NCBI RefSeq assembly: GCF_016107625.1
Contig: NZ_JABASV010000001.1
Location: 372,001-436,000 of the forward strand
Direction: 5' to 3'
DNA length: 64,000 bases
Source of the DNA: Vreelandella alkaliphila
GTDB taxonomy: Bacteria > Pseudomonadota > Gammaproteobacteria > Pseudomonadales > Halomonadaceae
The notes beneath the pieces were generated by a model that was not told where the DNA came from, made no database searches, and worked only from the letters and a program-made list of their open reading frames with translations. How positions within the stretch are numbered: the stretch's first letter is position 1; each line of letters starts with the position of its first letter. Position numbers and translations under genes: made by a program. This document shows, piece after piece, positions 10,096 to 20,075 of this stretch.

Positions 10096-12110
10096 ACCAT
10101 AGCTTCCTTCGACGTTGCAGACTCAGACGTTGCAGAAGCCGGGCTAGCAGGCGCTTTGCGCGATACGACACGACGGTACCGCTTATCAACTATCGCCAGA
10201 ATGCCACCGAAAGCCATCAACAACCCACCGAGCCATAACCAGCGTACAAACGGTTTGTATTGAACACGCATCGCGTAGCTACCATCGCCAAGGTCTTCCC
10301 CCATGGCGACATAGAGGTCGCGGAAAAGCCCGGGACGAAGCGCCACCTGGGTCATGGGCATTCTGGTAGCGAGATAGAGGCGCTTTTCTGGGCGCATCAC
10401 AAAACTGCGTCCGGAGTCGCCGCGCTGCACTTGAATGATGGACGTGTCCGCCAGGAAGTTCGGGCCGCGGCGATTGGTCAGTTCCGTCATGGTGAATTGA
10501 TACCCCGCCACTTCAACAGTCGTGCCCGGTGACATCCGCACGTTGCGTTCGATGTTGTAATTGGAAACAACCGCCACGCCAACAATGGTAACCGCAATGC
10601 CCACATGACCAAGCACCATGCCCCAATACGCTAACGACAGCTTGCGCAGCCCAGCCAAAAAGGAGCTGGCATGGCGGACTTTATCGAGCACGTCACGCAC
10701 GATAGGCAGTACGATCCAGAGCGCCGAAATAATGCCTAAAGAGACCCACAGATTCCATTCGCCGCCATATAGCAACGGCATAGCACTTCCCAGGACCAGC
10801 GCAGCAGCGCCTGACAGCCAAAGCTTACGCCACAGTTCACTGGCATTCATGCTTTTCCAGCGAGCGATCGGACCAAGTCCCATAAACATGCACATCACCA
10901 CCGTTAGCGGTACAAAAAGTGCATTAAAGTACGGAGGCCCTACGCTGATTTTACCTAACCCAAGGGAGTCCAAAATTAGCGGGTAGACCGTCCCTAACAG
11001 TACGGTGACCGTCATAATGACCAGTAGAATATTATTGACCAGCAACAACGAATCACGGGATAACCAATTAAAGCCGACTTTGTGGCTCACACGGGGCGCG
11101 CGCAGCGCAAATACCAGCAGCGAAAGCGTTACGGTAATCGCCAACAGCATTAAGATAAAGAAGCCGCGGGAAGGGTCGTTAGCAAACGCGTGCACTGAGG
11201 TCAGGACGCCTGAGCGCACCAGAAACGTGCCCATTAATGACAGCGAGAAGGTTGAAATAGCCAGCAGTACTGTCCAGCTTTTAAACGAACCGCGCTTTTC
11301 AGTGACCGCCAACGAGTGCACCAGCGCCGTTCCTGTTAGCCAGGGCAGCAGTGAGGCGTTTTCAACCGGATCCCAGAACCACCAGCCGCCCCAGCCCAGC
11401 TCGTAATAAGCCCACCAACTACCTAGCGCGATGCCTACGGTTAGAAATGCCCAGGCCACATTAGTCCAGGGACGTGCCCAACGGGTCCAGGCAGCGTCTA
11501 AACGCCCACCTAGCAACGCAGCAATGGCAAATGCAAATACCACCGAGAAACCGACATACCCCATATACAGCATCGGGGGATGCACAACCAACCCGAAGTC
11601 CTGCAGCAGTGGATTAAGATCAGCCCCGTCTTGAGGCATATTCGGCAGTAGCCGCTCAAATGGATTGGAGGTCATCAAGATAAATAGTAGGAAGCCAACG
11701 CAGACCATCCCCATGACGCCTTGCACTCGCGCTACCATATCGCGAGGCAAATCACCGGAAAATACCGAAGCGGCATACCCCCAACCAGCCAGCATTAAGC
11801 TCCACAATAAGACCGAGCCTTCATGATTTCCCCACACGGCACTAAACTTGTAGTACCAGGGCAGTAGCGAGTTAGAATTGTTGGCGACGTTAGCAACGCT
11901 GAAGTCATCCAGCAGGTAACTGGCCGTTAGGCACAAATAGGCAATGGCAATAAAGAAGAACTGCCCTGTTGCCATGGGCTTGCCATAAGCCATCCATAGT
12001 GGACGCCGAGTAGCTGCCCCCGCCAGCGGCATCACAGCTTGTATCACGGCCATTAAAAGGGCAATGACCAGAGCAAAGTGGCCGATTTCAGGAATCATTT
12101 TGATGAACAT
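10092..12110 (-). CDS. ccmF: Haem lyase subunit CcmF
   Basis: Large polytopic inner-membrane protein that ligates haem, delivered by CcmE, to apocytochrome c. The 672-residue length and many membrane segments fit the family. The tryptophan-rich WWD signature is WGGWWFWDPVENASLLPW at about residues 240-257. Conserved periplasmic histidines are present, for example in VHPPMLYMGYVG and LVHSLAVTEKRG. It sits between ccmE and ccmG and overlaps ccmG by 4 nt. Confidence 0.98.
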   Translation of the reverse strand: MFIKMIPEIGHFALVIALLMAVIQAVMPLAGAATRRPLWMAYGKPMATGQFFFIAIAYLCLTASYLLDDFSVANVANNSNSLLPWYYKFSAVWGNHEGSVLLWSLMLAGWGYAASVFSGDLPRDMVARVQGVMGMVCVGFLLFILMTSNPFERLLPNMPQDGADLNPLLQDFGLVVHPPMLYMGYVGFSVVFAFAIAALLGGRLDAAWTRWARPWTNVAWAFLTVGIALGSWWAYYELGWGGWWFWDPVENASLLPWLTGTALVHSLAVTEKRGSFKSWTVLLAISTFSLSLMGTFLVRSGVLTSVHAFANDPSRGFFILMLLAITVTLSLLVFALRAPRVSHKVGFNWLSRDSLLLVNNILLVIMTVTVLLGTVYPLILDSLGLGKISVGPPYFNALFVPLTVVMCMFMGLGPIARWKSMNASELWRKLWLSGAAALVLGSAMPLLYGGEWNLWVSLGIISALWIVLPIVRDVLDKVRHASSFLAGLRKLSLAYWGMVLGHVGIAVTIVGVAVVSNYNIERNVRMSPGTTVEVAGYQFTMTELTNRRGPNFLADTSIIQVQRGDSGRSFVMRPEKRLYLATRMPMTQVALRPGLFRDLYVAMGEDLGDGSYAMRVQYKPFVRWLWLGGLLMAFGGILAIVDKRYRRVVSRKAPASPASATSESATSKEAMV

Positions 12111-12162
12111 GCGCGCTCCGAATTAGCAGTGGGCATAACCGCCTGCTTGACACGATAAGACA

Positions 12163-12672
12163 TTAATAATCGCTTGCTTGGGGGGTGCCTTCCTGCTCCA
12201 AACGCTTACCCACCTCAGCCGCTTTTGCCTGATAATCTGCCGGGGAGTAACCTGCCTCTTCTAATGCTTGCGCCACTTCGGGCGGCATATAATTTTCATC
12301 GTGGCGGGCTAGGACTTTATCGGCATATAAGCGCCCATCTGTCTGAAGTTCTCCTACCACGACCACCCCCTGCCCTTCACGGAAAAGATCCGGCAGAATC
12401 CCGCTGTAGTAGACCTCCAAATCATCGACGTAATCCGTCACGGTAAACTCAACATCAAGGCTTTCAGGATCACGCGACACTGACCCCTCTTTAACCATTC
12501 CGCCCGCGCGAATCTGGCGTTCCATGGGTGCGTCGCCCTGAGCAATTTGCACCGGGCTAAAAAATAAATTGATGTTGGAGCGCAGCGCATAAAGTGTCAG
12601 CCCCACCGCTATCGCGGTTAATGAAACCAACCCTAAAATAACGAACAGCTTCTGTTTACGTTTAGGCGTCAT
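12163..12672 (-). CDS. ccmE: Haem chaperone CcmE
   Basis: Periplasmic OB-fold haem chaperone that binds haem covalently through a histidine and passes it to CcmF. The start at 12672 ([15 protein letters not shown]) gives 169 residues with an N-terminal anchor helix and places the start inside the end of ccmD, as is normal. A longer in-frame extension to 12744 lies inside ccmD and is not expected. The haem-binding His is in [14 protein letters not shown], about residue 124. The C-terminal tail is Gln/Glu/Ala-rich. Confidence 0.96.
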   Translation of the reverse strand: MTPKRKQKLFVILGLVSLTAIAVGLTLYALRSNINLFFSPVQIAQGDAPMERQIRAGGMVKEGSVSRDPESLDVEFTVTDYVDDLEVYYSGILPDLFREGQGVVVVGELQTDGRLYADKVLARHDENYMPPEVAQALEEAGYSPADYQAKAAEVGKRLEQEGTPQASDY

Positions 12673-12895
12673 TACGAACGTCCCTTTGAGCAGAGTTAAC
12701 CGGTGCTTGCGCGGCCTGGGGATGGGCATTTTGGCGGCGCACACGGCGCTTCACGCCTTTCAGCAGTTGGCTGCGCTCGAGGCGCGCATGCCAAACTATC
12801 ACCAGCATCAACAACGCAGTAATGCCCCAAGCAGCCCACACATAAAGCCCGTGGCCACCCATGGCAAAAAATTCATTAAGTGAGGAAAAAGCCAT
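12662..12895 (-). CDS. ccmD: Haem exporter protein CcmD
   Basis: Small membrane protein that stabilises the CcmABC complex and helps release holo-CcmE. The 77-residue protein begins [20 protein letters not shown], a clear CcmD signature, has one membrane helix at about 18-38, and ends in a basic Arg/Lys cytoplasmic tail. Its ATG overlaps the ccmC stop by one base and its end overlaps ccmE by 11 nt. Confidence 0.95.
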   Translation of the reverse strand: MAFSSLNEFFAMGGHGLYVWAAWGITALLMLVIVWHARLERSQLLKGVKRRVRRQNAHPQAAQAPVNSAQRDVRNDA

Positions 12896-13635
12896 TATCT
12901 CACCTCCTCTACTAGCTCTTGCACCCAGCGCTTATTGGTTTCACGGCGCAGTATTTCACTGCGCGTACGCATCAGGGTTAACGCTATAAAAAAGCAGTAG
13001 AAACCGAGTACCATAATGAGCAGCGGTGCCCACATTTCCATGGGCATTGCCGAACGTCCGGTAATCGTAAACGAGGCAGGCTGGTGCAGGGTGTACCACC
13101 AGTCCACCGAATATTTGATGATCGGAATATTAATCACGCCCACCATCGCCAGCACTGAGGCTGCACGAGATCCGCTATCGCGACTACTGAAAGCGCCGCG
13201 CAGTGCAATGACACCTAAATACAAAAACAGCAAAATCAGCATGGACGTTAAACGCGCGTCCCACATCCACCAGGTTCCCCAGGTAGGCACGCCCCATACT
13301 GCGCCTGAAAAAAGTGCTACAAAGGTCATCGCCGCACCTAATGGCGCCATCACGGTGGCAGCCATATCGGCTACTTTGATTTTCCAGACCATAAATACCA
13401 AGCCTGAAATTGCCATTGAGACAAAAATGGATTGTGCTAGGAAAGCGGCAGGAACGTGGACATAGATAATCCGAAAGCTATTGCCCTGCTGATAATCCGC
13501 GGGAGCAAATACCAGCCCCCAAACGCTTCCCAGCAGTAACAGGAGCACCGCCGCTGCCCAGAACCAGGGCTGAAGCTTGGCGCTAATCGCGTAGAACCAC
13601 TTGGGTGATCTCAGTTTATTTATAAAGGCCCACAT
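12895..13635 (-). CDS. ccmC: Haem exporter permease CcmC
   Basis: Membrane protein that presents haem to CcmE. The chosen start at 13635 ([15 protein letters not shown]) gives 246 residues, the usual CcmC length; an in-frame extension to 13692 would overlap ccmB. The tryptophan signature [13 protein letters not shown] is at about residue 125. Six membrane helices can be traced, with conserved His residues in [14 protein letters not shown] and the [11 protein letters not shown] region. It overlaps ccmD by 1 nt. Confidence 0.97.
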   Translation of the reverse strand: MWAFINKLRSPKWFYAISAKLQPWFWAAAVLLLLLGSVWGLVFAPADYQQGNSFRIIYVHVPAAFLAQSIFVSMAISGLVFMVWKIKVADMAATVMAPLGAAMTFVALFSGAVWGVPTWGTWWMWDARLTSMLILLFLYLGVIALRGAFSSRDSGSRAASVLAMVGVINIPIIKYSVDWWYTLHQPASFTITGRSAMPMEMWAPLLIMVLGFYCFFIALTLMRTRSEILRRETNKRWVQELVEEVR

Positions 13636-13649
13636 GGTGTTTTCGTCCT

Positions 13650-14387
13650 TTAACCGTTGATGCTGATGCGTAGCGAGGCGGCAATAGCCCAAGGTGCTAG
13701 CATTAACGAAATCGCTAAAAGTGCGCCCAAAATAGCCAGATGCGCCGCGATACCATCGCCTAAAATAGCGGCCTGCACGGCGCCAGCACCAAAAATAAGC
13801 ACTGGAATATAGAGCGGCAGCACCAGCAGTGACAGCAATACACCGCCGCGAGCTAATCCGACGGTCAGCGCGGCGCCAATCGCACCAATCAAGCTGAGGC
13901 TTGCGGTTCCTAATGCCAGCGATAGCGCTAAAACCATGTAACTACCGGCAGGAAGTGCCAACATGATACCTAAAATCGGCGCCATAAGTGCCAAAGGCAG
14001 TCCTGTCAGCAGCCAGTGAACAGCAACTTTGGCAAGGCTAAGCGCCGCCAGCGGCTGAGGGGCTAACAGTAGCTGCTCCAAACTGCCGTCGTCGTAGTCG
14101 CTCCGGAACAGACTATCCAGAGAAAGCAATGCCGCTAGCAATGCCGCCACCCACAGCAACCCAGGCGCTATTTCTGCCAGTAACTGGGGATCAGGTGAAA
14201 TGCCGATCGGAAAGAGCGTAATCACTAAGGCAAAAAACACCAATGGGTTAAGCACTTCACCACGACGACGTAGCAACAGCGTTAGATCTCGCTTAAAGGT
14301 GGCACTAATGGCAACCATGAGCCCACCGGAGGGCGCATGCATCGACATTTCTGGGATGCCTGTCGTGGCGTGTGAGCTTGGCAACAC
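13650..14387 (-). CDS. ccmB: Haem exporter permease CcmB
   Basis: Membrane subunit of the CcmAB ABC transporter that drives release of holo-CcmE from CcmC. It has about six hydrophobic helices and the typical N-terminal region [20 protein letters not shown]. Start choice: a strong AGGAG lies 3 nt before the GTG at 14387 and 6 nt before a TTG at 14384, so one of these non-ATG codons is probably used. An internal ATG at 14318 would give the more standard 222-residue protein and has no good Shine-Dalgarno. It starts 9 nt after the end of ccmA. Confidence 0.95.
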   Translation of the reverse strand: MLPSSHATTGIPEMSMHAPSGGLMVAISATFKRDLTLLLRRRGEVLNPLVFFALVITLFPIGISPDPQLLAEIAPGLLWVAALLAALLSLDSLFRSDYDDGSLEQLLLAPQPLAALSLAKVAVHWLLTGLPLALMAPILGIMLALPAGSYMVLALSLALGTASLSLIGAIGAALTVGLARGGVLLSLLVLPLYIPVLIFGAGAVQAAILGDGIAAHLAILGALLAISLMLAPWAIAASLRISING

Positions 14388-14396
14388 TGTCTCCTT

Positions 14397-15017
14397 CTAC
14401 CCCAGTTGAACGCGCCTAAGCACGGATGATGCGGTTAACTCATGATGTGTCGTCACTAACACACAGCCTCCCGCGTTGGCATGCGCAACAAGCTGCGCTT
14501 CTAGTGCTGCCACTCCGTGGCGATCAATTGCTGTAAAAGGTTCATCCAGGACCCACAATGCCCGCTTAGTAAGCGTCAGTCTCGCAAGGGCAATTCGCCG
14601 CTGCTGTCCAGCAGAAAGCTGCCCTGCGGGTACATCCTCAAAGCCACTCAGCCCAACCTGTTCCAGCGCTTTTTCACGCTGACAATCGTCGCCTTTTTCG
14701 CCGCTAAGCGCTTGGTACCACGCTAAGTTTTCCAGCGGAGAAAGACCCGCTTTTATGCCAGGGGCATGTCCTAAATAGAGTAGATTGGCGAGAAAATGTT
14801 CACGCACCTTGCGCATTGAGTCGCCATTCCAATAAATGTCGCCATGGTAGTCGCTCAACTGGCCTGAGAGAATTTTCAACAGTGTCGTTTTTCCGCTCCC
14901 GTTAGGGCCTTCGATGCGCACTATTTCGCCACGTTGAATATCAAGATCTAGCCCCTCAAACAGCCAACGATCATCGCGTTCACAGGCTAGCTGTCGGGCT
15001 TGTAGGCAGAGGCTCAA
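14397..15017 (-). CDS. ccmA: Haem exporter ATPase CcmA
   Basis: ATP-binding subunit of the CcmAB transporter and first gene of the ccm operon. The 206-residue protein has Walker A GPNGSGKTTLLKILSGQL at about residue 36, the ABC signature LSAGQQRRIALARL, and Walker B ALWVLDEPFTAID. The operon promoter should lie in 15018-15150, shared back to back with the S24 gene on the plus strand. The order ccmABCDEFGHI is complete and uninterrupted. Confidence 0.97.
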   Translation of the reverse strand: MSLCLQARQLACERDDRWLFEGLDLDIQRGEIVRIEGPNGSGKTTLLKILSGQLSDYHGDIYWNGDSMRKVREHFLANLLYLGHAPGIKAGLSPLENLAWYQALSGEKGDDCQREKALEQVGLSGFEDVPAGQLSAGQQRRIALARLTLTKRALWVLDEPFTAIDRHGVAALEAQLVAHANAGGCVLVTTHHELTASSVLRRVQLG

Positions 15018-15158
15018 GGATATCTCCAGGCACGTAGATTTTGCGTCGAACTCTACACGGAAAGCCCCTTTCTCGCCAGTCGCTCTCTGCGGTCTGGGGT
15101 CGCATCACATTTCAACCAATCTTCGCTTAAGAACAATAGACAATGCAGAGCACTAGCA

Positions 15159-15174
15159 CTGTATGCAAAAACAG
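15159..15174. promoter_or_regulatory. LexA (SOS) box 1
   Basis: CTGTATGCAAAAACAG fits the CTG-N10-CAG consensus of gammaproteobacterial LexA sites exactly. It lies 104 nt before the start of the S24 gene and about 140 nt upstream of ccmA. A TATACT (15178-15183) sits between this and the second box and could be the -10 element being repressed. Confidence 0.75.
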
Positions 15175-15190
15175 GTCTATACTACAAACA

Positions 15191-15206
15191 CTGTATGAAA
15201 AAACAC
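15191..15206. promoter_or_regulatory. LexA (SOS) box 2, one mismatch
   Basis: CTGTATGAAAAAACAC matches box 1 at most positions and the CTG-N10-CAG consensus except for the last base. Box centres are 32 bp apart, about three helical turns, which allows cooperative binding on one face. Confidence 0.6.
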
Positions 15207-15277
15207 TACCGATTATAAACACAGCAATCTGCTCAATTACACGCCTAGGGAGCGGGCGCTGCATTGGAGAAAACTGC

Positions 15278-15676
15278 ATGACGATGACAATGCCAACACC
15301 CTTGAACATAACTCAACATGCGCTATCTCAAACAGCGTCGAATACAGGTCGCCCTATTTATTCGGCACCTCGTGTAACGCGGCGCAACACGTATGCGCTT
15401 CGCGTGCGTGGCAACAGAATGCGTGAATGCAATCTATTCGACGGCGATGTCATCATTATTCGCCGTTATCAGCACGGTAGCCATCAAGAAACCGCTATCG
15501 CGACGATTAACCAGCGAGAAGTTGCCCTAAAGCAACTTTCAATTAGTCGACTTGGCGTTCACTTATGGCCCGAAGATGCAGCCATGCCTGCCGTCTTCCT
15601 GCATAATTGTGATATTCAAGTGCTGGGAATGGTGATGGGCGTCGAGCATGGCGCTAACAACACTCGGCACCACTAA
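15278..15676 (+). CDS. UmuD/LexA-type S24 protein lacking the catalytic Ser
   Basis: The 132-residue protein (start ATG 15278, with TGGAG 8 nt upstream) matches the C-terminal peptidase/dimerisation domain shared by LexA and UmuD. It has YALRVRGNRMRECNLFDGD at about 39-57, then DVIIIRR, the lysine region EVALKQL (Lys85) and VLGMVMGV near the end. In active relatives the second segment reads G-x-S-M; here the Ser position is Arg47, encoded AGA at 15416-15418, one base from the Ser codon AGC. The Ala-Gly or Cys-Gly self-cleavage site is also not seen; the linker has ASNTGR. There is no helix-turn-helix and no adjacent umuC. Two SOS-box-like sites precede it, so SOS induction is likely. I infer a non-cleaving UmuD/LexA-like partner or decoy; a degenerate umuD relic is the alternative. 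Confidence 0.75.
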   Translation: MTMTMPTPLNITQHALSQTASNTGRPIYSAPRVTRRNTYALRVRGNRMRECNLFDGDVIIIRRYQHGSHQETAIATINQREVALKQLSISRLGVHLWPEDAAMPAVFLHNCDIQVLGMVMGVEHGANNTRHH

Positions 15677-15703
15677 TTCGCCACCCGCTTTAGGGAGCAT
15701 CGA

Positions 15704-16330
15704 TTGCGTTACCGAGTTCCAGACCTAGCACCCGCCACATGGCATACCGCTGAAATTGAGGTTGAAAAAAGTCGTTTCCTCACGTGGATATGCCATGCAC
15801 CCAGCACAGCTGACTATTATGCAATGCTGCAGGCAGCAAAAACCGCTCATCCCAACGCAAGTCATCACTGCACGGCCTTTATTGCGGGCCCGCCAGGAGA
15901 GCAAACGCACATAGGGTTCTCTGATGATGGTGAACCCGGCGGCACAGCAGGCAGACCCATGTATCAAGCCTTGCTCGGTAGCCAGATGGGTGAAATAGGC
16001 TGCGTGGTGATTCGTTACTTTGGCGGCACCAAGTTGGGCACTGGTGGTCTTGCCCGGGCTTACGCACAGTCGGTTAACGCTGGGATTGAAACATTACCTA
16101 CACGCGAAGTCGTCGAACGGGATAACTACCAACTGCGTGTCAACTTTGCCCATGAAGCAGTCGCGCGCGCTTGGTGTGACGAGCAGAAAATCCCCATCCA
16201 ACAGGCAGAGTACGATGGCAGCGGCGTATGCCTCACGATTGGCTGGCCAAGAGATGAGGCCTTAAATTTCGCTACGCTTGAAAATCGCCTAAAGACAGCA
16301 CTCGATATTCAAAAAGTGCCGCCACAATAA
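15704..16330 (+). CDS. yigZ: YigZ/IMPACT family protein
   Basis: UPF0029/IMPACT-type protein; the E. coli member is YigZ and the eukaryotic IMPACT modulates GCN2. The bacterial biochemical role is not settled. It has 208 residues: an N-terminal IMPACT domain (about 12-130) with the conserved SRFLTWICHAPS, SHHCTAFIAGPP, SDDGEPGGTAGRPM and VVIRYFGGTKLGTGGL segments, then a DUF1949-like C-terminal domain. The start is TTG at 15704, supported by AGGGAG six bases upstream. It lies 27 nt after the S24 gene in the same direction, so SOS-driven read-through is possible. Confidence 0.93.
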   Translation: MRYRVPDLAPATWHTAEIEVEKSRFLTWICHAPSTADYYAMLQAAKTAHPNASHHCTAFIAGPPGEQTHIGFSDDGEPGGTAGRPMYQALLGSQMGEIGCVVIRYFGGTKLGTGGLARAYAQSVNAGIETLPTREVVERDNYQLRVNFAHEAVARAWCDEQKIPIQQAEYDGSGVCLTIGWPRDEALNFATLENRLKTALDIQKVPPQ

Positions 16331-16352
16331 GATCATTGGTATCTCTGACAAA

Positions 16353-16395
16353 AAAACGCGACTTACGCGAGCAATTGCTCGGTAAGCCGCGTTTT
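16353..16395. terminator. Bidirectional terminator between yigZ and oadB
   Basis: Interrupted inverted repeat: AAAACGCG pairs with CGCGTTTT, CTTAC with GTAAG, and GAGCAA with TTGCTC. It lies between two convergent genes, with A and T runs at its ends suited to termination in both directions. Confidence 0.75.
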
Positions 16396-16447
16396 AGTCG
16401 CTAACCATCACGTAACAATAACTGCGCAATGGCACTGCTAGCGGGTT

Positions 16448-17770
16448 CTAACCTAAATATTTAATCATCACACCCGCCGCAACGGCAGAACCGATAACAC
16501 CTGCCACATTAGGGCCCATGGCATGCATCAGCAGGAAGTTATGCGGGTTCGACTCCAAGCCAACCTTATTAGCCACTCGCGCGGCCATCGGCACTGCCGA
16601 AACACCTGCGGCACCAATCAGCGGATTAATCGGCATTTTGCTGACCAGGTTCATCAGCTTCGCCATCAACACGCCTGCGGCCGTGCCAATACCAAACGCC
16701 ACAATACCCAAGCCCAAGATACCCAGCGTTTCGAATGCCAGAAAGCTATCTGCCATCAGCTTGGAACCAACCGATAGTCCTAAGATAATCGTCACGATAT
16801 TGATCAGAGCGTTTTGCGCTGTATCCGATAAGCGCTCAACCACACCGCACTCTCGCATCAAATTACCAAAGCAGAACATCCCTAATAGCGGCGCTGCATC
16901 AGGCAGGAAAAGCGCGACGGCAATCAATAACATCAGCGGGAAAACGATCTTTTCCAGCTTGGATACCGGACGCAGTTGCGTCATCTTAATTTGACGCTCT
17001 TTCTGGGTGGTCAGCAGACGCATAATCGGGGGTTGAATCAGCGGCACCAACGCCATGTAGGCGTACGCCGCCACTGCGATAGCACCCAGCAACTCAGGAG
17101 CCAATACGCTTGATACATAAATAGACGTTGGACCATCAGCACCGCCGATAATACCAATGGCAGCCGCTTGATTAAGCGAAAAGTCCATCACCCCCAGCGA
17201 GGTCAGCATCACAGCACCAAACAGTGTGGCAAAAATGCCAAACTGAGCAGCCGCTCCTAAAAAGAGCGTCCGCGGGTTAGCCAACAACGGGCCGAAGTCG
17301 GTCATGGCCCCCACGCCCATAAAGATAATCAGTGGCGCAATACCAGAGGCAATCGCTACTTTGTAGAAGTTATAGAGCATCCCATCGCTATAACCTACGC
17401 CAACCGCAATATCCTTTGCCGCACGTAATTGATCGGGAGCCGCTGCGTCGTGGGCAATCGCTTTAAGCGACTCTCGCCAAGCTTCCACACCACTTAATGG
17501 ATCAAGGGTAGCGCCCAGTACGGAAGCTATCTGCTGCAGCACAGCAGGTTTTGCCACCTCAATCGCTTGGTCGAGCGCTGAGATTGCCAAGCCCGCCTCA
17601 GGGATATTGGCAAGAATGCCGCCAAACCCAATTGGCACCAGCAGCAACGGCTCAAACTTCTTGTGAATGGCAAGATAGAGCAGCCCAAGCCCTACCAAAA
17701 TCATGGCCGCCTGACCAAGCTCAAGGTTATAAAGCCCCGAGCCCTCCCATAAGGTAATTAGTTTTTCCAT
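16448..17770 (-). CDS. oadB: Oxaloacetate decarboxylase beta subunit (Na+ pump)
   Basis: Polytopic membrane subunit that decarboxylates carboxybiotin and couples this to sodium export. The 440-residue protein starts at the ATG 17770 ([17 protein letters not shown]). It has roughly nine to eleven hydrophobic segments and the family regions [21 protein letters not shown] and [14 protein letters not shown]. It sits 12 nt downstream of oadA and closes the oadGAB operon. The family also serves methylmalonyl-CoA and glutaconyl-CoA decarboxylases, but the alpha subunit next door is of the oxaloacetate/pyruvate carboxyltransferase type. Confidence 0.95.
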   Translation of the reverse strand: MEKLITLWEGSGLYNLELGQAAMILVGLGLLYLAIHKKFEPLLLVPIGFGGILANIPEAGLAISALDQAIEVAKPAVLQQIASVLGATLDPLSGVEAWRESLKAIAHDAAAPDQLRAAKDIAVGVGYSDGMLYNFYKVAIASGIAPLIIFMGVGAMTDFGPLLANPRTLFLGAAAQFGIFATLFGAVMLTSLGVMDFSLNQAAAIGIIGGADGPTSIYVSSVLAPELLGAIAVAAYAYMALVPLIQPPIMRLLTTQKERQIKMTQLRPVSKLEKIVFPLMLLIAVALFLPDAAPLLGMFCFGNLMRECGVVERLSDTAQNALINIVTIILGLSVGSKLMADSFLAFETLGILGLGIVAFGIGTAAGVLMAKLMNLVSKMPINPLIGAAGVSAVPMAARVANKVGLESNPHNFLLMHAMGPNVAGVIGSAVAAGVMIKYLG

Positions 17771-17782
17771 TGCCAAATGCCC

Positions 17783-19597
17783 TTAAAGCTCGATCAGCGA
17801 ATCGCCAACGGCGACGCTGTCACCCTCGCTGACGTTAACTTTCGATACGGTACCGGCACTACTGGCGCGCACTTCGGTTTCCATTTTCATGGCTTCCAAA
17901 ATAATCACCACATCGCCATCCGCTACTTGGTCACCAGGGCGTACATTGACCTTGAAGATATTGCCAGCAAGCGGTGCATCAATGCTTTCTCCACTAGGTG
18001 CAGACGTTTCCTCTTTGGGTGCGTTAGTACTCACTGCCGCCTGTTCCTGCACCGCGCCTATCTCGCCACCTTCAGACACTTCCACTACAAACGCTTTGCC
18101 ATTGAGCTTAACGGTGTACGTTTCCGGGCCACTCGAGACCACTGGCGCTTTGCTTTCGGCTTTTGCTGGTACGTTAGTGCTTTTCGCTTCAGCCACTTGG
18201 GGGGCAGGTTCGAAGGCATCCGGGTTGTCACGGTTTTTAAGGAATTTCAGACCAATTTGCGGGAACAGTGCGTAGGTCAGCACGTCGTCTACTGTCTGCT
18301 CGCCGCTGGCAATACGAATGCTGTCTGCGCTCGCCTTCTCTTTAAGCTCGGTCGCTAGTCGGTCCATTTCTGGTGACAGGTTATCTGCCGGGCGACAGGT
18401 GATCGGTTCACCACCTTCGAGCACGCGTTTTTGCAGCTCTGCATTAAACGGCGCGGGCGCGGAGCCGTACTCACCTTTTAGCAGCGCCTGAACTTCTTTG
18501 GAGATGGACTTGTAACGCTCACCCATCATCACGTTCATCACTGCTTGGGTACCCACAATCTGGGAAGTTGGCGTCACCAGCGGAATAAAGCCAAGGTCTT
18601 CGCGTACGCGGGGGATTTCATTCAACACATCGTCAAGCTTATCGCCGGCGCCCTGCTCTTTAAGCTGGCCTTCCATGTTGGTGAGCATGCCGCCAGGCAC
18701 CTGGGCAATCAAAATGCGTGAGTCAATACCGCGCAACGAACCTTCAAACGCCGCATACTTTTTGCGCACTTCACGGAAATAGCTGGCGATATCTTCCAAC
18801 AACTCCAGGTCAAGACCGGTATCGCGATCGGTATCTTTGAGCATGGCCACGACAGATTCAGTCGGACTATGGCCATACGTCATGGACATGGAAGAGATCG
18901 CAGTATCGACATTATCGATCCCCGCCTCGACGGCTTTCAAAATTGTCGAGGTCGACAACCCAGTAGTAGCATGACAATGCAAGTGAACGGGAATAGACAG
19001 CTCTTTTTTCAACCGCGTGACAAGGTCATAGGCAATATAAGGCGTCAGAAGCCCCGCCATATCCTTGATAGCCAGCGAGTCAGCACCCATTGCGGCAATG
19101 GTTTTAGCAAGCTCTACCCAGCTATCCAGGGTATGTACCGGGCTAACCGTATAAGAGATAGTGCCTTGCGCATGTCCACCTACTTGGCGAACCGCTTTGA
19201 TGGCACGCTCAAGATTGCGCGGGTCATTCATCGCGTCAAATACGCGGAACACATCAACCCCGTTGGTCTTGGCGCGCTCGACAAACTTATCAACCACGTC
19301 ATCGGCGTAGTGGCGATAGCCTAATAAGTTTTGGCCACGCAACAACATCGCTTGAGGTGTATTCGGCATAGCTTCTTTAAGTGCCCGAATACGCTCCCAA
19401 GGGTCTTCACCCAAATAGCGAATGCATGAATCAAACGTTGCTCCACCCCAAGTCTCTAATGACCAATAGCCAACATTGTCGAGTTTTTCGGCAATCGGTA
19501 GCATGTCATCAAGACGCAAACGGGTGGCAAACAGCGATTGATGGGCATCGCGAAGAACAACATCAGTGATCCCCAGAGGACGTTTTGTTTCATTCAT
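17783..19597 (-). CDS. oadA: Oxaloacetate decarboxylase alpha subunit
   Basis: Cytoplasmic carboxyltransferase that moves the carboxyl group of oxaloacetate to biotin. The 604-residue protein has an N-terminal HMGL-like TIM barrel ([19 protein letters not shown] at about 8-26) with the metal-binding histidines in [11 protein letters not shown] conserved carboxylase region follows (about 300-470), then a Ser/Ala/Pro-rich linker and a C-terminal biotinyl domain with EAMKME, the biotinylated Lys being about residue 571. It lies between oadG and oadB on the same strand. Confidence 0.97.
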   Translation of the reverse strand: MNETKRPLGITDVVLRDAHQSLFATRLRLDDMLPIAEKLDNVGYWSLETWGGATFDSCIRYLGEDPWERIRALKEAMPNTPQAMLLRGQNLLGYRHYADDVVDKFVERAKTNGVDVFRVFDAMNDPRNLERAIKAVRQVGGHAQGTISYTVSPVHTLDSWVELAKTIAAMGADSLAIKDMAGLLTPYIAYDLVTRLKKELSIPVHLHCHATTGLSTSTILKAVEAGIDNVDTAISSMSMTYGHSPTESVVAMLKDTDRDTGLDLELLEDIASYFREVRKKYAAFEGSLRGIDSRILIAQVPGGMLTNMEGQLKEQGAGDKLDDVLNEIPRVREDLGFIPLVTPTSQIVGTQAVMNVMMGERYKSISKEVQALLKGEYGSAPAPFNAELQKRVLEGGEPITCRPADNLSPEMDRLATELKEKASADSIRIASGEQTVDDVLTYALFPQIGLKFLKNRDNPDAFEPAPQVAEAKSTNVPAKAESKAPVVSSGPETYTVKLNGKAFVVEVSEGGEIGAVQEQAAVSTNAPKEETSAPSGESIDAPLAGNIFKVNVRPGDQVADGDVVIILEAMKMETEVRASSAGTVSKVNVSEGDSVAVGDSLIEL

Positions 19598-19690
19598 GGT
19601 CGTGGCTCACAATTTTTACGTTATGGATTTGTAGTAAATTTAACAAAATAATTAGCAATTGAGCGGTAGGATAGCTACAAAACTAGGGCC

Positions 19691-19948
19691 TTACTTGCGG
19701 CGCGAAGAACGATAACGGTGCACTGCAGCACTAATCACTGCCATGACTTCATCATCCTGGCCTTTCGGTGCAGATGGTTTTGCATTATTTCGGCCGCTTG
19801 GCGCTGCTACAGGAGCAGGCTGGAAACGGCTAATCAACTTCGACATTAGCGTAACGCTAATTACCAAAACCGTAAGAAAAACAAACACAAAACCCATACC
19901 CAACCCCATAAGGGCAAGCCCTTCCTGGAGCAACTCTGACTCTTGCAT
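19691..19948 (-). CDS. oadG: Oxaloacetate decarboxylase gamma subunit
   Basis: Small membrane subunit that assembles the alpha-beta complex. The start at 19948 (MQESELLQEGLALMGLGMGF), with GGAG 9 nt upstream, gives 85 residues. There is one membrane helix at about 12-34, then a short Pro/Ala-rich linker and a basic tail; the very C-terminus is RYRSSRRK. It is first in the oadGAB operon, 93 nt before oadA. Confidence 0.9.
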   Translation of the reverse strand: MQESELLQEGLALMGLGMGFVFVFLTVLVISVTLMSKLISRFQPAPVAAPSGRNNAKPSAPKGQDDEVMAVISAAVHRYRSSRRK

Positions 19949-20075
19949 ACCGCACTCCCCCTCTTTCAAATGCTTTTCGGCACACCAATAGCCTCTAAAG
20001 GCGCTTGGCGCAGTGAGGCTAATACACTAACCTGCCACATCCAGGATAGATTGCAATCGCGCCATAGTGGAAGTC

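Noticed and set aside
15278..15676. Active lexA gene
   Set aside because: There is no N-terminal helix-turn-helix and the catalytic serine is missing.
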